A DNA stretch of 28,080 nt, taken from the NCBI GenBank assembly GCA_026770615.1, contig MU631694.1:29764-57843 (forward strand), read 5' to 3'. Source of the DNA: Pavlovales sp. CCMP2436 (taxonomy: Eukaryota; Haptophyta; Pavlovophyceae; Pavlovales). Position numbers and translations under genes: made by a program. Each line of letters starts with the position of its first letter. Position 1 is the stretch's first letter. Under the pieces are notes generated by a model, which searched no databases, was not told where the DNA came from, and saw only the letters and a list, made by a program, of their open reading frames with translations. This document shows, piece by piece, positions 7,171 to 15,821 of this stretch.

Positions 7171-7902
7171 ATGTCGCGCATGCCGCGGCCGGTCGACCGG
7201 CACTACCTCAAGCGCCAGGCGCTCGACACAACCCATTCGCTCTGCGCCGCCCTATCCCACCCGGCCGCTGCCGTCCTCCTCAAGTGGCTCGTCACCGAGG
7301 CGCAGAAAAGCCTGCTGATGTACGGCGCGCTCGCCGCCTGGTCCGTGTGCATCGCGCAGCGCATCGCCCCCCGCCTCGTCGTGCCCTGGAACCCGAGGCG
7401 CGAGCGCTGGCACCGCATGTACGTCTACGCGGTCGACGTCACCTGGACCAAGCGCGCAGACCTCTGCGAGCACCTGCAGCTGGGCTGCCTCGCCGCGCTC
7501 GAGCAGCTGCGCCTGCACGTGCGCACCGCCAAGAAGCTGCGCGCGCCGCTGCTCAGTAACTTTGCCTGCCGCCTGTACATCACCCTGCTCGACTGGGCCA
7601 GGGTCGAGCACCGCATGTGCCTGCTCGAGCAAGTCGTCCTGGCCTACTGGCGTGAGCGCCTCTTCTGGAAAGCCACCTTCAGTTATGAGGTGCCACCGAA
7701 GGCCTTTGCACGCGCGATGCTCCGCGAGGACTTTGTACAGCTCGCTTGGCTGCGCGGGCTGCGGAGCGTCTTCGACATGCTGCGCGCCAAGCGCCTGCGC
7801 GGCTATGACATCCTCGGCCGCGCGCTTGCCAGCTCACGCCAGAACGCCACCGCGCACTGGCACACGATGCAGACGCTCGGGCGCGTCGACACGTTCAACT
7901 AA
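7171..7902 (+). CDS. Unknown protein, Arg/Leu/Trp-rich
   Basis: 243 aa from ATG at 7171 to TAA. No motif recognised. There is one moderately hydrophobic segment at about residues 46-70 (SLLMYGALAAWSVCIAQ), and otherwise a largely helical, basic, Trp-containing protein (AYWRERLFWKATFSYEVPP, then LRGLRSVFDMLRAKRLRGYD). It converges with the capsid gene, with an 80-bp gap between stops. Function unknown. Confidence 0.6.
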   Translation: MSRMPRPVDRHYLKRQALDTTHSLCAALSHPAAAVLLKWLVTEAQKSLLMYGALAAWSVCIAQRIAPRLVVPWNPRRERWHRMYVYAVDVTWTKRADLCEHLQLGCLAALEQLRLHVRTAKKLRAPLLSNFACRLYITLLDWARVEHRMCLLEQVVLAYWRERLFWKATFSYEVPPKAFARAMLREDFVQLAWLRGLRSVFDMLRAKRLRGYDILGRALASSRQNATAHWHTMQTLGRVDTFN

Positions 7903-7982
7903 CCGACGGCATTGCGGGGCGGCACGGACGGCATATCCGTTGTGCGAGTCGTACGTCTCGTAGCGGTACTAATCATGCGAAT

Positions 7983-9680
7983 TTAATTGAAGACGGTCTT
8001 GGCCGAGCCACCCTGGATATTGACCCAGTTCAGCGCGACGCAGTACACGTCGATCGAGTACGTCTTGCCCGAGCGCCCGGCGAAGTCGAGCTTGAGCGCC
8101 TGGGTCTGTGCGTTCGACAGGTTGATGTGGCCCGAGGGGTTCGCCGACTGCCCGTTGAGCGCAAAGTCGATCGACACCAGCGGCGCGTGCTCGTCGACGC
8201 CGTACGAGCTCTTGCCGTGCCCGTGGAAGAGCGGGATCAGGCGCTGCATCGTGTAGTCGGCGCTCGTCTTGTTGGGCATGCGGCTCGTGCCGTTCACCAC
8301 CATGTCCCAGGCAGTGACGCGGCAGTCGTCGCCCGGCTTGCCGAGGTAGTGGAAGTACTCGTCGTTCGCGATCTCCTCCGGGTCGCGCACCACGATCCAC
8401 AGCGTCTGGACCGGGTGCAGGAAGGCCAGGTCGATCTTGAAGTCGAGCTTGGTGGTGAAGGAGCCGTCGTTCGTGCCCGGCATGGTGACGAGCGTGTTCT
8501 TCACGTTCTGCACCTGCTTGACGAGGCGCACGTGCTGCGACTTGGTCTGCAGTGCGTTGGCCTCCGCCGCTGAGAGCGCGATGTAGTGGCCGACGAGCTG
8601 CATGCTCTCGATCTCCGGGAAGGCCACCAGGTACTCCGTGGCGCGCGTCGAGGCGAGCGGCTTCGAGCTGAGCGCGTACTCGATCTTACCCGTGGTCGAG
8701 AGCGCGGCCGTCTTGGCGAGCACGTGGTGGTGCTGCATGAGGGCCGACACATCCTTCAGGCGGATCTCGATCGTGATGTCCTGCGAGGAGGCGATCGCCA
8801 TGATCGGCAGGTACATGGAGGGGTGCTTGCTGAAGAAGAGCCCCAGTGGCACAATGAACTCGATGAAGGCCGGGTCGCCGTAGTACTACGTGCCGTACAC
8901 GGAGGTGTTGGCGGGCGCCGTCTGGTTGATGCGCGTGGCCGCCGCCTCGTGCGTGTGCTGCACGCGCTTGTTGCCGGTGTAGGCGGGCATCGCGGCCATG
9001 GGCGGCAAGACCTCCGCAATGGAGGTGGGCGCACCGGTGATCGTCACGCCGGAGAGCTTCCATGGCGCGGCCTCCACGCGGCCCTGGATCGTGTTGTCGG
9101 ACACGGTCTTGGGCATGAGCGGGTCCGCGGTGCCCCAGTACTCGTCGGCGGCGTCGGCCAGGTACAGGTTGCGCGCAGTGTCGAGCGTGACGCCGCCAAG
9201 GGTGAACGTCTCCTTCGCCTGCGCGGAGATGGGCATCGTGCCGTTCTTGACGGTGGGCCGCTTGCGCGCGTCGCCCACGATGTCGACGTACTGCATCTTG
9301 GGCTCGCGGTAGAGCGTGTTCTCGATGTCGAGCCACTCGCCGTCGATCTCCTGGATCAGGTTGGAGCCGACGAGCAGGCGCACGCGCTCGATCAGCGCAA
9401 GGCCAAACTTGTTGGTCATGAAGTGCGGCACGTCGCCGACCAAGGCCTGGTCAGGCAGCTTGAGGCGCAGGCGCAGGTCGAGGTTGCCGAGCAGGTGGTC
9501 CTGGTTCTGCACCTTGAAGGTGGTCGTCGCGCCGAACTTGGGCACGTTCTGCAGGTCGAGCTCCTTCAGCTTGAACTGGAAGTTGCTCGTGCGCGTGTAG
9601 CCCACGTTCTGAAAGTAGCTCGTGCCGTTGTCGAGCAGGAGCATGTCCTGGCCGCTCACATTGAGGTTCTGGGTGGACAT
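7983..9680 (-). CDS. Major capsid protein, double jelly-roll, with one in-frame TAG
   Basis: Builds the icosahedral shell. The frame runs from ATG 9680 to TAA 7983-7985 (565 codons, including one TAG at 8886-8888) and matches the layout of nucleocytoviricot capsid proteins. The first jelly-roll contains HLLGNLDLRLRLKLP, MTNKFGLALIERVRLLVG and DGEWLDIENTL. The second has FIVPLGLFFSKHPSMYLPIM, HPVQTLWIVVRDPEE, PSGHINLSNAQTQ and a C-terminal NIQGGSAKTVFN. The TAG splits it into 264 aa (8886-9680) and a continuation whose first ATG is 8852. Coding sense is continuous across it (SVYGT, stop, YYGDPAF). The stop sits in a GTAGTA duplication. A shared upstream element (9707-9726) lies 27 bp before the ATG. 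The gene follows the gene at 9694 by 13 bp, so co-transcription is possible. Confidence 0.93.
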
Positions 9681-9693
9681 CTGAGTGAGGTCT

Positions 9694-10587
9694 CTACGCT
9701 TCCTTCCGAGCCTCCGAAAGTTTTTTAGTCTTGGCGACGGCGCGCCGCTTCTGCTTCACCGGCAGCTCCTTCGCCGGCATCGCGCGTTTCGCCGCTGCGA
9801 CCACGCGCGCCGCGTCGCCCACCTCTGCGCTCGGTCGCGCGCCGATCACCGCCGCGTGCATCTGCGCGTCGACCGCTGCGAAACGCGCCAACCCGACCTC
9901 GGCTGGCAGCGGCGCACCGCTCACCGCCGTGGGCACCGCCTCGACCCCCTCGCCCGGGAGCAGCGACCACGCGAGGTGCGCGGCCGGTGCGGGCTTGAGG
10001 CCGGCCGGGTCCAGCTCGGCCTGGTCGCGCACGTCCGAGAGCGCCGCGAGCTGCTCGAGCTCGGTGCCGGCGCGTAGGCGTGCTGGGATCACAGTGAAGA
10101 CGTCCGGGTTGAGCGAGTTCGGGTCGCCCGCCACCTTGCGCGGAGTCTCGAGTGCAGCGTCCGGCGGCAGATTGACCGTGCGCGCGTAGTCGGTGAGCAC
10201 AGCCGGGTCCCACTGATCCTCCAACGGGAAGCCGTGCGCCACAGTGGGCGACTCGAAGCCCATGAGGCGTCCGCGCGGGTCGCTGATGAGCTGCAGGAAG
10301 GCGGCGGACGGTCCCACGGGCTCCGGCGGCGCAGGCAGACCAGCGAGCGGGTCGAGCGTCCCGACGTCCCACGGGAGCAGGCGCGTGGCCGGCGCACCAA
10401 TGCAGTGGCCGGCGCCGTCGCGGTCGTGCGGGCGCGTGCGGATGTTCGTGACGGTGTGCACGTCGCCGTCGAGCCGGGGCGCGGCGGGCGTACCGACGTG
10501 CTTCTTCTTGTGCGCGCGCGGCTGTGCGCGCACGGCGTAGTACGCGGCGCCAAAGGCCGTGGTGCCCAGGAGCGCGAGGCCCAGCAT
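9694..10587 (-). CDS. Probable virion protein with N-terminal membrane anchor
   Basis: 297 aa from ATG 10587 to TAG. The first 20 residues (LGLALLGTTAFGAAYYAV) form a signal-anchor or single transmembrane helix followed by RAQPRAHKKKH. The remainder is Pro/Ala-rich and probably extended, and the last 35 residues are strongly basic (KQKRRAVAKTKKLSEARKEA). No family recognised. It lies just upstream of the capsid gene on the same strand (13-bp gap) and just after the gene at 10618, which suggests a structural role. An AT-run element (TTTTTTTCCGAAGG on the minus strand) precedes the start. Confidence 0.6.
   Translation of the reverse strand: MLGLALLGTTAFGAAYYAVRAQPRAHKKKHVGTPAAPRLDGDVHTVTNIRTRPHDRDGAGHCIGAPATRLLPWDVGTLDPLAGLPAPPEPVGPSAAFLQLISDPRGRLMGFESPTVAHGFPLEDQWDPAVLTDYARTVNLPPDAALETPRKVAGDPNSLNPDVFTVIPARLRAGTELEQLAALSDVRDQAELDPAGLKPAPAAHLAWSLLPGEGVEAVPTAVSGAPLPAEVGLARFAAVDAQMHAAVIGARPSAEVGDAARVVAAAKRAMPAKELPVKQKRRAVAKTKKLSEARKEA
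9707..9726 (-). promoter_or_regulatory. Shared upstream element before the capsid gene
   Basis: Minus strand AAAAAACTTTCGGAGGCTCG, within the 3' end of the preceding gene and 27 bp before the capsid ATG, so the capsid gene may have its own transcript. Confidence 0.5.
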
Positions 10588-10617
10588 CTCGTCCAGGCCT
10601 TCGGAAAAAAAGGGGGA

Positions 10618-11502
10618 TTAACTCGAAACCGTTCGCCGCGACACACCGGATGACCCGGGTAGACCCTCTGTCTCAGCCGGCGCATCCGCCAACTGCTGCC
10701 TGAAACGCGCGGAACGTTGGCCTGAAGACTCAAACAAGTTGCGCTGGTTCTCCGCGGCCGGAACAGTGTTGTCTGTTCCGCGTAAGATTTTGGTCATATT
10801 CTCATACTCGACGTTAGACCGGAGCGACTGCCGTGGAAAGTAGACGCCATTAGCGAAACGGTTCCTCTCGTCCGCATCGGCGAAACCGAACACGGACAGC
10901 GGCCCGCGCACGTAGGGCGTTGAGTCCACGAGCACCGTCTGGGGCATATGGTCCATCTGGCCCTGGTCCATCATGTACTGGAGCTGCGCGAGGTGCGGGT
11001 CACCGCTGTGACCCAAGTGCTTGATGATCGCCTTGTCGAGGGCGAACTGCGAAACTTCTTGAATGGCGTCGAACTTTCTCTGCACCATCGCGGGGTCTAT
11101 TTTGTTAAGCTCCGTCATCGTCCAGGGCTTGGCGGGGTCGGCCGTGGACCACCAGTACTGCTCCCATTTCTTGGAGCGCTCGACGTCCTTCGACTGCGCC
11201 ATGAGCTGGATCTCGCGCTCGGAGATGTTCGCAACGCGCTGCACGGCATTGCCGCCCGGCACTGCTGCCCGAGCCGCGACGGCGTCCACCGTGTCGTAGA
11301 AGTCGCGCAGCTCCTCGGCCGCGTGACTGTCGCGCTGGTACGCGCCGAAGGCTTGGTTCGACTCGCATGTATTGTAGTCACCAGTACCCGTCTGCACATT
11401 TGTCCGTCCGTTGGTATCATCCGCGTAACTGTCGAGCGTGGGGAACCGCTGGAGCATTGCGAGCTGGCGACTGCCCTGTCCGGAGCCATTGATTTGCGAC
11501 AT
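10618..11502 (-). CDS. Unknown protein, probable virion component
   Basis: 294 aa from ATG 11502. The frame extends open upstream to 11691, but that part overlaps the divergent gene and reads unlike protein, so 11502 is chosen. It is soluble-looking, Gln/Asp/Asn-rich and largely helical (ISEREIQLMAQSKDVERSKKW, shortened here; WEQYWWSTADPAKPWTMTEL; HLAQLQYMMDQGQMD). No motif or family recognised. It heads the minus-strand block that includes the capsid gene, and shares a divergent promoter region with 11557. Confidence 0.6.
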   Translation of the reverse strand: MSQINGSGQGSRQLAMLQRFPTLDSYADDTNGRTNVQTGTGDYNTCESNQAFGAYQRDSHAAEELRDFYDTVDAVAARAAVPGGNAVQRVANISEREIQLMAQSKDVERSKKWEQYWWSTADPAKPWTMTELNKIDPAMVQRKFDAIQEVSQFALDKAIIKHLGHSGDPHLAQLQYMMDQGQMDHMPQTVLVDSTPYVRGPLSVFGFADADERNRFANGVYFPRQSLRSNVEYENMTKILRGTDNTVPAAENQRNLFESSGQRSARFRQQLADAPAETEGLPGSSGVSRRTVSS

Positions 11503-11556
11503 GTCCGTCTTGTAACACCCATTGCAGAATTTTTTCTGTGCCGCGTCTCGAGGACA
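11503..11556. promoter_or_regulatory. Divergent promoter region with palindromic AT-run element
   Basis: The 54-bp gap between two divergent starts contains GCAGAATTTTTTCTG (about 11525-11539), which reads as a near-palindrome and presents the AT-run plus CG-rich element to both strands (followed by TGCCGCG on the plus side). Confidence 0.5.
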
Positions 11557-13435
11557 ATGTGGAGCTGGTCCGGACGGAACACGCCCGTGTCGCTCGCCGC
11601 GCTCAAGGGCCCGACCACCTCGGACCGCGATCACGAGCTGGGGACGCTCAGACGAATGGCCGAGAGACTCAACACGACAATGTCTACGCATGGGTTAAAA
11701 GATGACGATATCAAAAGAACAATCGCAGAGCAGGGCTTCCGCAAGCTGGCGGACGAACAGTTGACCGATTACAAGGTGCAGGCCGACGCGGACATGTACG
11801 AAGGCTTCAGCGCCCTCTTGAGCGGCGATCTGCAAAAAGACACCACAGGCAAGTACGTGGATGTGCCGTTCGTGGCCGATCGCGGCATGTTGAGGCACAT
11901 AGATCAGAACGAATTAGCCGGTTTGCAGGTGCTCGACAACGTGCAGGCAAAGTACGTCCCATGGGATGATCACCACTTGCTGCACATACCGGGCGCGCAC
12001 GAATTCCTCACGAGTGAGTACCGGAAACGCAAGCAGTTCGACATCTACATCGGCACGCTCTATGCCATGGGCCCACAATCGATGGAACAGGCTTGGCATT
12101 ATTACAAGTACATTGTGAAGCAGCAGCGGCCCACCGACCGCGAGCTAAATGCCACCATGGGTGAGTACCCCGGGCGGGATCGGCCAAACTGGCGTAGCGA
12201 GCCGAGCCCGAGGGGAGGCTTTAGAAGGCGTCCGCGTGCCGACGTAGGTGACGACGACGACGACGAGGGCAGCGACGGCTACCAACCTGGCGCCGGGGGT
12301 GTAGGATTAATTGAAGCACCACCACCACCGCCTATCCGGCATGACGAGAGTGAGGATCCAAATTTGCCGGGTATCCAACTGAGGATCCAAATTTGCCTAT
12401 TGAGGATCCAGCTGATGATCCGGCGGCAGTGGGACGGGCTTTTTTTGAGGAATTCACTCGAGGGCCGGCATTGCCTCCGCGTACTACGCGTACTGCGCCT
12501 GTGGCTGATACTGCACGTGCGCCGGAACGGCCTGTGCGTGCGCAGGATCGGCCTGCGCCTTCGCCGGCTAAACGGCCTGCAACTACTCGGTCTGTATCAC
12601 ACAGAGATCCGCCACCACCCCCATCTGAAATACCTGCGGTTCATCCGTCTACTGATCCTCCGCCCACGACCCCGGTACGTGCAACACCACTAGAACAAAT
12701 CGCTGTATCTGCTCCAGTGGAGAACACTTACACCACTCGAGTTGCTGACACTCTGCCACGGGACTTAACAACCGAATCAACAGCGACGTATGCAGCAAGA
12801 ATAGACGCGGCAGGAAAGGCATTACAAAAAGAGCAATCTATTGCCACCATAATGCAAAGACTTAAGAATGAACAAGCACAACGTCGTGCAGCCAAAGCAC
12901 AGCAAGAATCAGGTGAGGCAGTACAGGAAGCGATTGAGGAGGGTCAAAGAGAACAGGCAGAAGAAGATTACAATGTGGCACAGGCAGCTGAGGCAGTCGG
13001 AGCGCTAGGTGAGCTAGGGAGCCCGCTTCGTGCGAGCGTGCAAACGGCCTTGGCTAAGCGCCAAGCTGTTGAACAAGCCGAACAATCTGCTACACTGGCC
13101 GTAGAGGAATTAGAGCGTTTAATGACTGAAGTAACCGCTGCCGAGAATGAGGAAAAATCGGCGCGAATTGAGGCAGAGGTGGCGGCATTAGTCGTTCTTA
13201 TCAATGATGAGTATACCAGAACCGTGGCTCGCGCAGCCGAAGCACGGAATCAGCGATTAGGGAAGCTGAATACCCAGGACGCTAAGTTCAAGCAAAAAAG
13301 GCCGAAATCTATACCAAGGAAGCCAAAATTGTGGCAACCGCAGCCGAGACACGAAGTGAGGACTTAGCCTCGTTAGCAATTCCTTCGCAGCGTGAGTCCA
13401 CCACCGACGCCAGGGCCGAGGTCCATTACTCGTAA
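11557..13435 (+). CDS. Large coiled-coil/Pro-rich protein, frameshifted twice
   Basis: Three successive frames together read as one protein. From ATG 11557, frame 1 gives a soluble helical domain (LADEQLTDYKVQADADMYEG; AWHYYKYIVKQQRPTDRELN) and an acidic/Pro linker to about 12370. Frame 3 continues from about 12381 with a long Pro/Thr/Arg linker and then an Ala/Glu/Gln coiled coil (about 12790-13290). The last part (AEIYTKEAKIVATAAETRSE, ending at TAA 13433-13435) is in frame 2. The first shift coincides with a 17-bp direct repeat (GAGGATCCAAATTTGCC at 12352 and 12381, offset 29). The second lies at an A6 run (13294-13299). From about 12300 the DNA is visibly less GC-rich than its neighbours. 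No family is recognised; an internal virion or scaffold-like protein is possible. An apparent earlier start at 10948 is an antisense extension and was rejected. Confidence 0.6.
12352..12410. repeat. Direct repeats of GAGGATCCA associated with a frameshift
   Basis: GAGGATCCAAATTTGCC occurs at 12352-12368 and 12381-12397. A third, shorter GAGGATCCA begins at 12402. The 29-bp offset between the first two is not a multiple of three and moves the reading frame. Confidence 0.85.
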
Positions 13436-13450
13436 CTTTCGGGGCCTCCG
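13434..13450 (+). promoter_or_regulatory. Shared upstream element before the packaging ATPase
   Basis: AACTTTCGGGGCCTCCG, 13 bp before the ATG at 13463. It matches the window-wide pattern of an A/T run followed by CGGGGC. Confidence 0.6.
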
Positions 13451-13462
13451 TCAGAGCTGGGC

Positions 13463-14462
13463 ATGTCGGGGAAGGCCGGTAAGGCCAGTAAGGCTAAGCC
13501 GCCAGAAGAGGAGGAGGACGATGATGCGCGTGATGCGAGCAGCAGCGGCCTCGAGGCGCAGTGGTCGAACGCCTCCGCGCAGGGCAACATCAAGAAGAAG
13601 CGCATGCCTATGCTCAACTCGGACAAGTACGAGGAGGTCAACATCCCGCGCGTAGTGGGACTCGAGCACCGCCAAGCTCGACGGCACGGTAATCGCGATC
13701 GGCAAGCGGCGCACCGGTAAGAGCTTCGCCTTCCGCCACATTCTGCACTCGCTCGTCGAGCACTTCCCGGCGGGCCTCCGCATCTCGCAGACGGACGAGC
13801 TCAACAAGTACTGGCGGCAGTACATGCCCGCCAAGTACATCTTCAGCAAGTTCGACCCGGAGATCCTGCACGCGGTTTTCGATCGGCAGAAGTCGATCCT
13901 GAACGACCCGCGGCTCACCGAGGAGGAGCGCGAGACCAAGGCGCGCTTCTTCATCATCCTCGACGACGTGATCAGCGACAAGCGCATACGCTACGACGCT
14001 GCCATCGCCGAGCTCTTCGTCGCGGGCCGGCACTACAAGCTCTTCACGATGATCACGACGCAGTACGCCAAGGCCCCTACGCTGCGCAGCAACGCGGACT
14101 ACGTGCTCATTTTGCACAACAAACAGGAGGGGCAGCGCGAATCGCTATGGCGCGACTTTGCGGACTTTATGACTAAGGAGGCCTTCTACACGCTCATGGA
14201 TTTTTATACCGAGGACAACGAGGTGCTGATCGTGGACACGAGCGACTCGACCGCGAAACCGTGGGAGGTCCTCAAGTGGTTCAAGGCAAGCGACCCGGGC
14301 GCGTTCATGCTGGGCAACGAGGAGTACTGGGCGGGCGTCAACGGCGGGAACGTGATCCCCATGCAGTCGACGGAGCTGCCGATTCACAGCATCAAATTGC
14401 AGTTCCCCGACATACAGACCATGGACTCGCACCGCCAGCAGCAGCAAGGCCTGCGTCGCTAG
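13463..14462 (+). CDS. A32-like DNA packaging ATPase (FtsK/HerA type), frameshifted near its Walker A
   Basis: Pumps the genome into the capsid. ATG 13463 opens frame 2 (disordered Lys/Glu/Asp-rich N-terminus, then NSDKYEEVNIPRV), and the ATPase core continues in frame 3 from about 13656. Walker A GKRRTGKS is at 13701-13724, Walker B is ARFFIILDDV (about 13945-13975), and a sensor-like MITTQYAKAPTLRSNADYV is near 14050-14105, typical of viral packaging ATPases. The switch needs one base to be skipped between about 13650 and 13660 (DNA CGCGTAGTGGGAC), where frame 3 has a stop at 13653. It could be a 1-nt insertion, an assembly error or +1 programmed frameshifting. The later in-frame ATG at 13824 would lack Walker A and cannot give an active enzyme. 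Stop TAG at 14460 overlaps the stop of the convergent small gene. Confidence 0.88.
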
Positions 14463-14632
14463 GCCTCGACGTGCGCGATGCGCTCGAGCGCGTCCTCTGC
14501 CGGCTTCCCACGCGGTAGGTTGCGGCGGTGCGCCTTGACCTTGATCGGCGTCGAGCCCTTCCGCTGGTACATGTAGTCTCGGACCTTCACCGGGCGAGTT
14601 GCATCCTCCAGGGCGACGGGCTCGGCTAACAT
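14459..14632 (-). CDS. Short basic protein (57 aa)
   Basis: From ATG 14632 to TAG at 14459-14461, convergent with and overlapping the ATPase stop by 3 bases. The sequence is protein-like and basic in the middle: VKVRDYMYQRKGSTPIKV followed by KAHRRNLPRGKP. A YxRKGxxxxVKxHxRR arrangement is reminiscent of short basic proteins seen in many DNA viruses, but no family can be asserted. Upstream on the minus strand is AACTTTTTTTTTCTTGCTGG, a variant of the shared promoter-like element. It is too short for a usual 60-codon cutoff. Confidence 0.55.
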   Translation of the reverse strand: MLAEPVALEDATRPVKVRDYMYQRKGSTPIKVKAHRRNLPRGKPAEDALERIAHVEA

Positions 14633-14720
14633 CTCACAGCTCTATAGCTGCCCAGCAAGAAAAAAAAAGTAAACAAAAAAGTTTTAAAAAAAATTCGGGG
14701 CGAGCTCTCGGGTCGGCGCG
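14633..14720. terminator. A-rich intergenic block
   Basis: It contains runs of 9, 6 and 8 A around 14660-14693, then AAATTCGGGGCGAGC (14691-14705), a copy of the shared element 15 bp before the ATG at 14721. Probably both 3' and 5' signals. Confidence 0.45.
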
Positions 14721-15052
14721 ATGCTAGCAACCGGCGCTTTGACGCGTGACGATTTCCTCCGGGAGAAGATCGGCAACCTCTGCGCGCACATGCGCACGAC
14801 CCTACGCGGGAGGCGGCGACCGAGGCGCTCTACGCTTTGCCGCTACAGGTGGCCAGACACCTCATCGCGCGGCACCTAGTGCCGCACCGCCGATTGCTCG
14901 AGGAAGGCGACTCGGCCGCGCTCTTGCAGCTGGTGACGGAGCCGCGACTGGCGGCGCTCGCACAGAAGTGCCGCGACGACACGAAGGTGCTCGCGTACCT
15001 GACGCTCTTCTGCGCCGCGGTCGAGCCGCCGCCGCTCGACGATCTGGCGTAA
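14721..15052 (+). CDS. Small helical unknown protein, frameshifted
   Basis: ATG 14721 gives MLATGALTRDDFLREKIGNL in frame 3. From about 14795 the protein-like reading (DPTREAATEALYALPLQVAR, then LLEEGDSAALLQLVTEPRLA) is in frame 2 and ends at TAA 15050. The junction lies in GCGCACATGCGCACGACC (about 14784-14801). Removal of an 8-bp ATGCGCAC, an imperfect repeat of what precedes it, restores the frame; a 2-bp insertion would do the same. Without the join only a 71-codon ORF from TTG 14837 remains. No family recognised. A shared upstream element lies at 14691-14705. Confidence 0.5.
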
Positions 15053-15067
15053 ACTTTCGCGTGCTCC
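15051..15067 (+). promoter_or_regulatory. Shared upstream element before 15078
   Basis: AAACTTTCGCGTGCTCC, overlapping the previous stop and 11 bp before the ATG at 15078. Confidence 0.5.
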
Positions 15068-15077
15068 CAACGGAGCG

Positions 15078-15761
15078 ATGAACATGCGCGACCCGACCGA
15101 TGTGGTGAACGTCTCCGTTGAGGGCGTGGGCGAGCGCATGCAGATGGCGCGCGCGGCGGAGCGCATGCAGGAGCCGAAGGCGCCCAAGGCGCCCAAGGCC
15201 GCACCGCCGCCCTCGTTCGCGCCGCCGCCGCCCAAGCCCACCAAGGCGGAGAGCGCCGCCGATCGCGAGGCGAGCGAGTTCGAGGACCGGCAGGGGCTGC
15301 TCGACCGCACCGGCAAGTACCGCGAGCGCTTCCCGAAGCTGAAGAAGCGCAACGGCGCGCTCACGATCAAGTCGAGCATGCTGGAGCTGCTGGACGAGGT
15401 GCACTACATCGAGCAGCAGCTGGGGCGCGAGGAGACGGGGCCGGCGGGCTCGCTGAAGCCGGCCAATTTGGCGTTCTTGGCCGGCATGTACGGCATCGAG
15501 TACTCGGCACAGGCGTACAACCCGCTCAACCTGCAGCTGAACGGCCTCGGGCAGACGACGCAGGCCTCGATCAAGACCTTTGAGCCATTACTCGATGAAT
15601 TTATGATTAAGCATAACATGGACATGTCGGCGAGCGTCGAGCTGCGCATCATCATGCTGATCGTGACCACCGTGACGACGGTCCACCTCGCGAACACGGG
15701 CCAGCTCGGCCTGGCGCAGGGAATCGACCCGGCCCTCGCCAAGCTGGGCGCCGGCCTTTAA
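15078..15761 (+). CDS. DUF5767-like nucleocytoviricot protein
   Basis: 227 aa from ATG 15078 to TAA. A disordered Lys/Pro/Ala-rich segment at residues 30-60 is followed by a helical domain. Its order matches the DUF5767 family that is widespread in nucleocytoviricots: YRERFPKLKKRNG (81-93), SSMLELLDEVHYIEQQLG (99-116), LAFLAGMYGIEYSAQAYNPL (131-150), LNGLGQTTQASIKTFEPLLD (154-173), and a C-terminal hydrophobic helix (VELRIIMLIVTTVTTVHLAN, 187-206). The match is from recalled layout, without alignment. Family members are thought to be virion-associated, but their role is not established. It lies between packaging and recombination genes on the plus strand. Confidence 0.62.
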   Translation: MNMRDPTDVVNVSVEGVGERMQMARAAERMQEPKAPKAPKAAPPPSFAPPPPKPTKAESAADREASEFEDRQGLLDRTGKYRERFPKLKKRNGALTIKSSMLELLDEVHYIEQQLGREETGPAGSLKPANLAFLAGMYGIEYSAQAYNPLNLQLNGLGQTTQASIKTFEPLLDEFMIKHNMDMSASVELRIIMLIVTTVTTVHLANTGQLGLAQGIDPALAKLGAGL

Positions 15762-15782
15762 AAAAGCAGTTGACCAATTTTA

Positions 15783-15802
15783 AAACTTTTTCGGGGCGTC
15801 CG
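15783..15802 (+). promoter_or_regulatory. Shared upstream element before the YqaJ nuclease
   Basis: AAACTTTTTCGGGGCGTCCG, 19 bp before the ATG at 15822. It is the best match in the window to the AT-run plus CGGGGC pattern. Confidence 0.65.
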
Positions 15803-15821
15803 TGTGAGCTCCCGAGTAGAG

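Noticed and set aside
8586..9728. 380-codon plus-strand ORF antisense to the capsid gene
   Set aside because: Antisense shadow with His/Arg/Val/Leu bias; the minus strand is clearly capsid.
10948..11556. Upstream extension of the 11557 gene
   Set aside because: This part is antisense to a better minus-strand gene; ATG 11557 follows a promoter-like element.
12400..12693. Frame-1 continuation of the 11557 gene to 12693
   Set aside because: It becomes Leu/Arg/Ile-rich and unlike protein; frame 3 reads naturally from the second GAGGATCCA copy.
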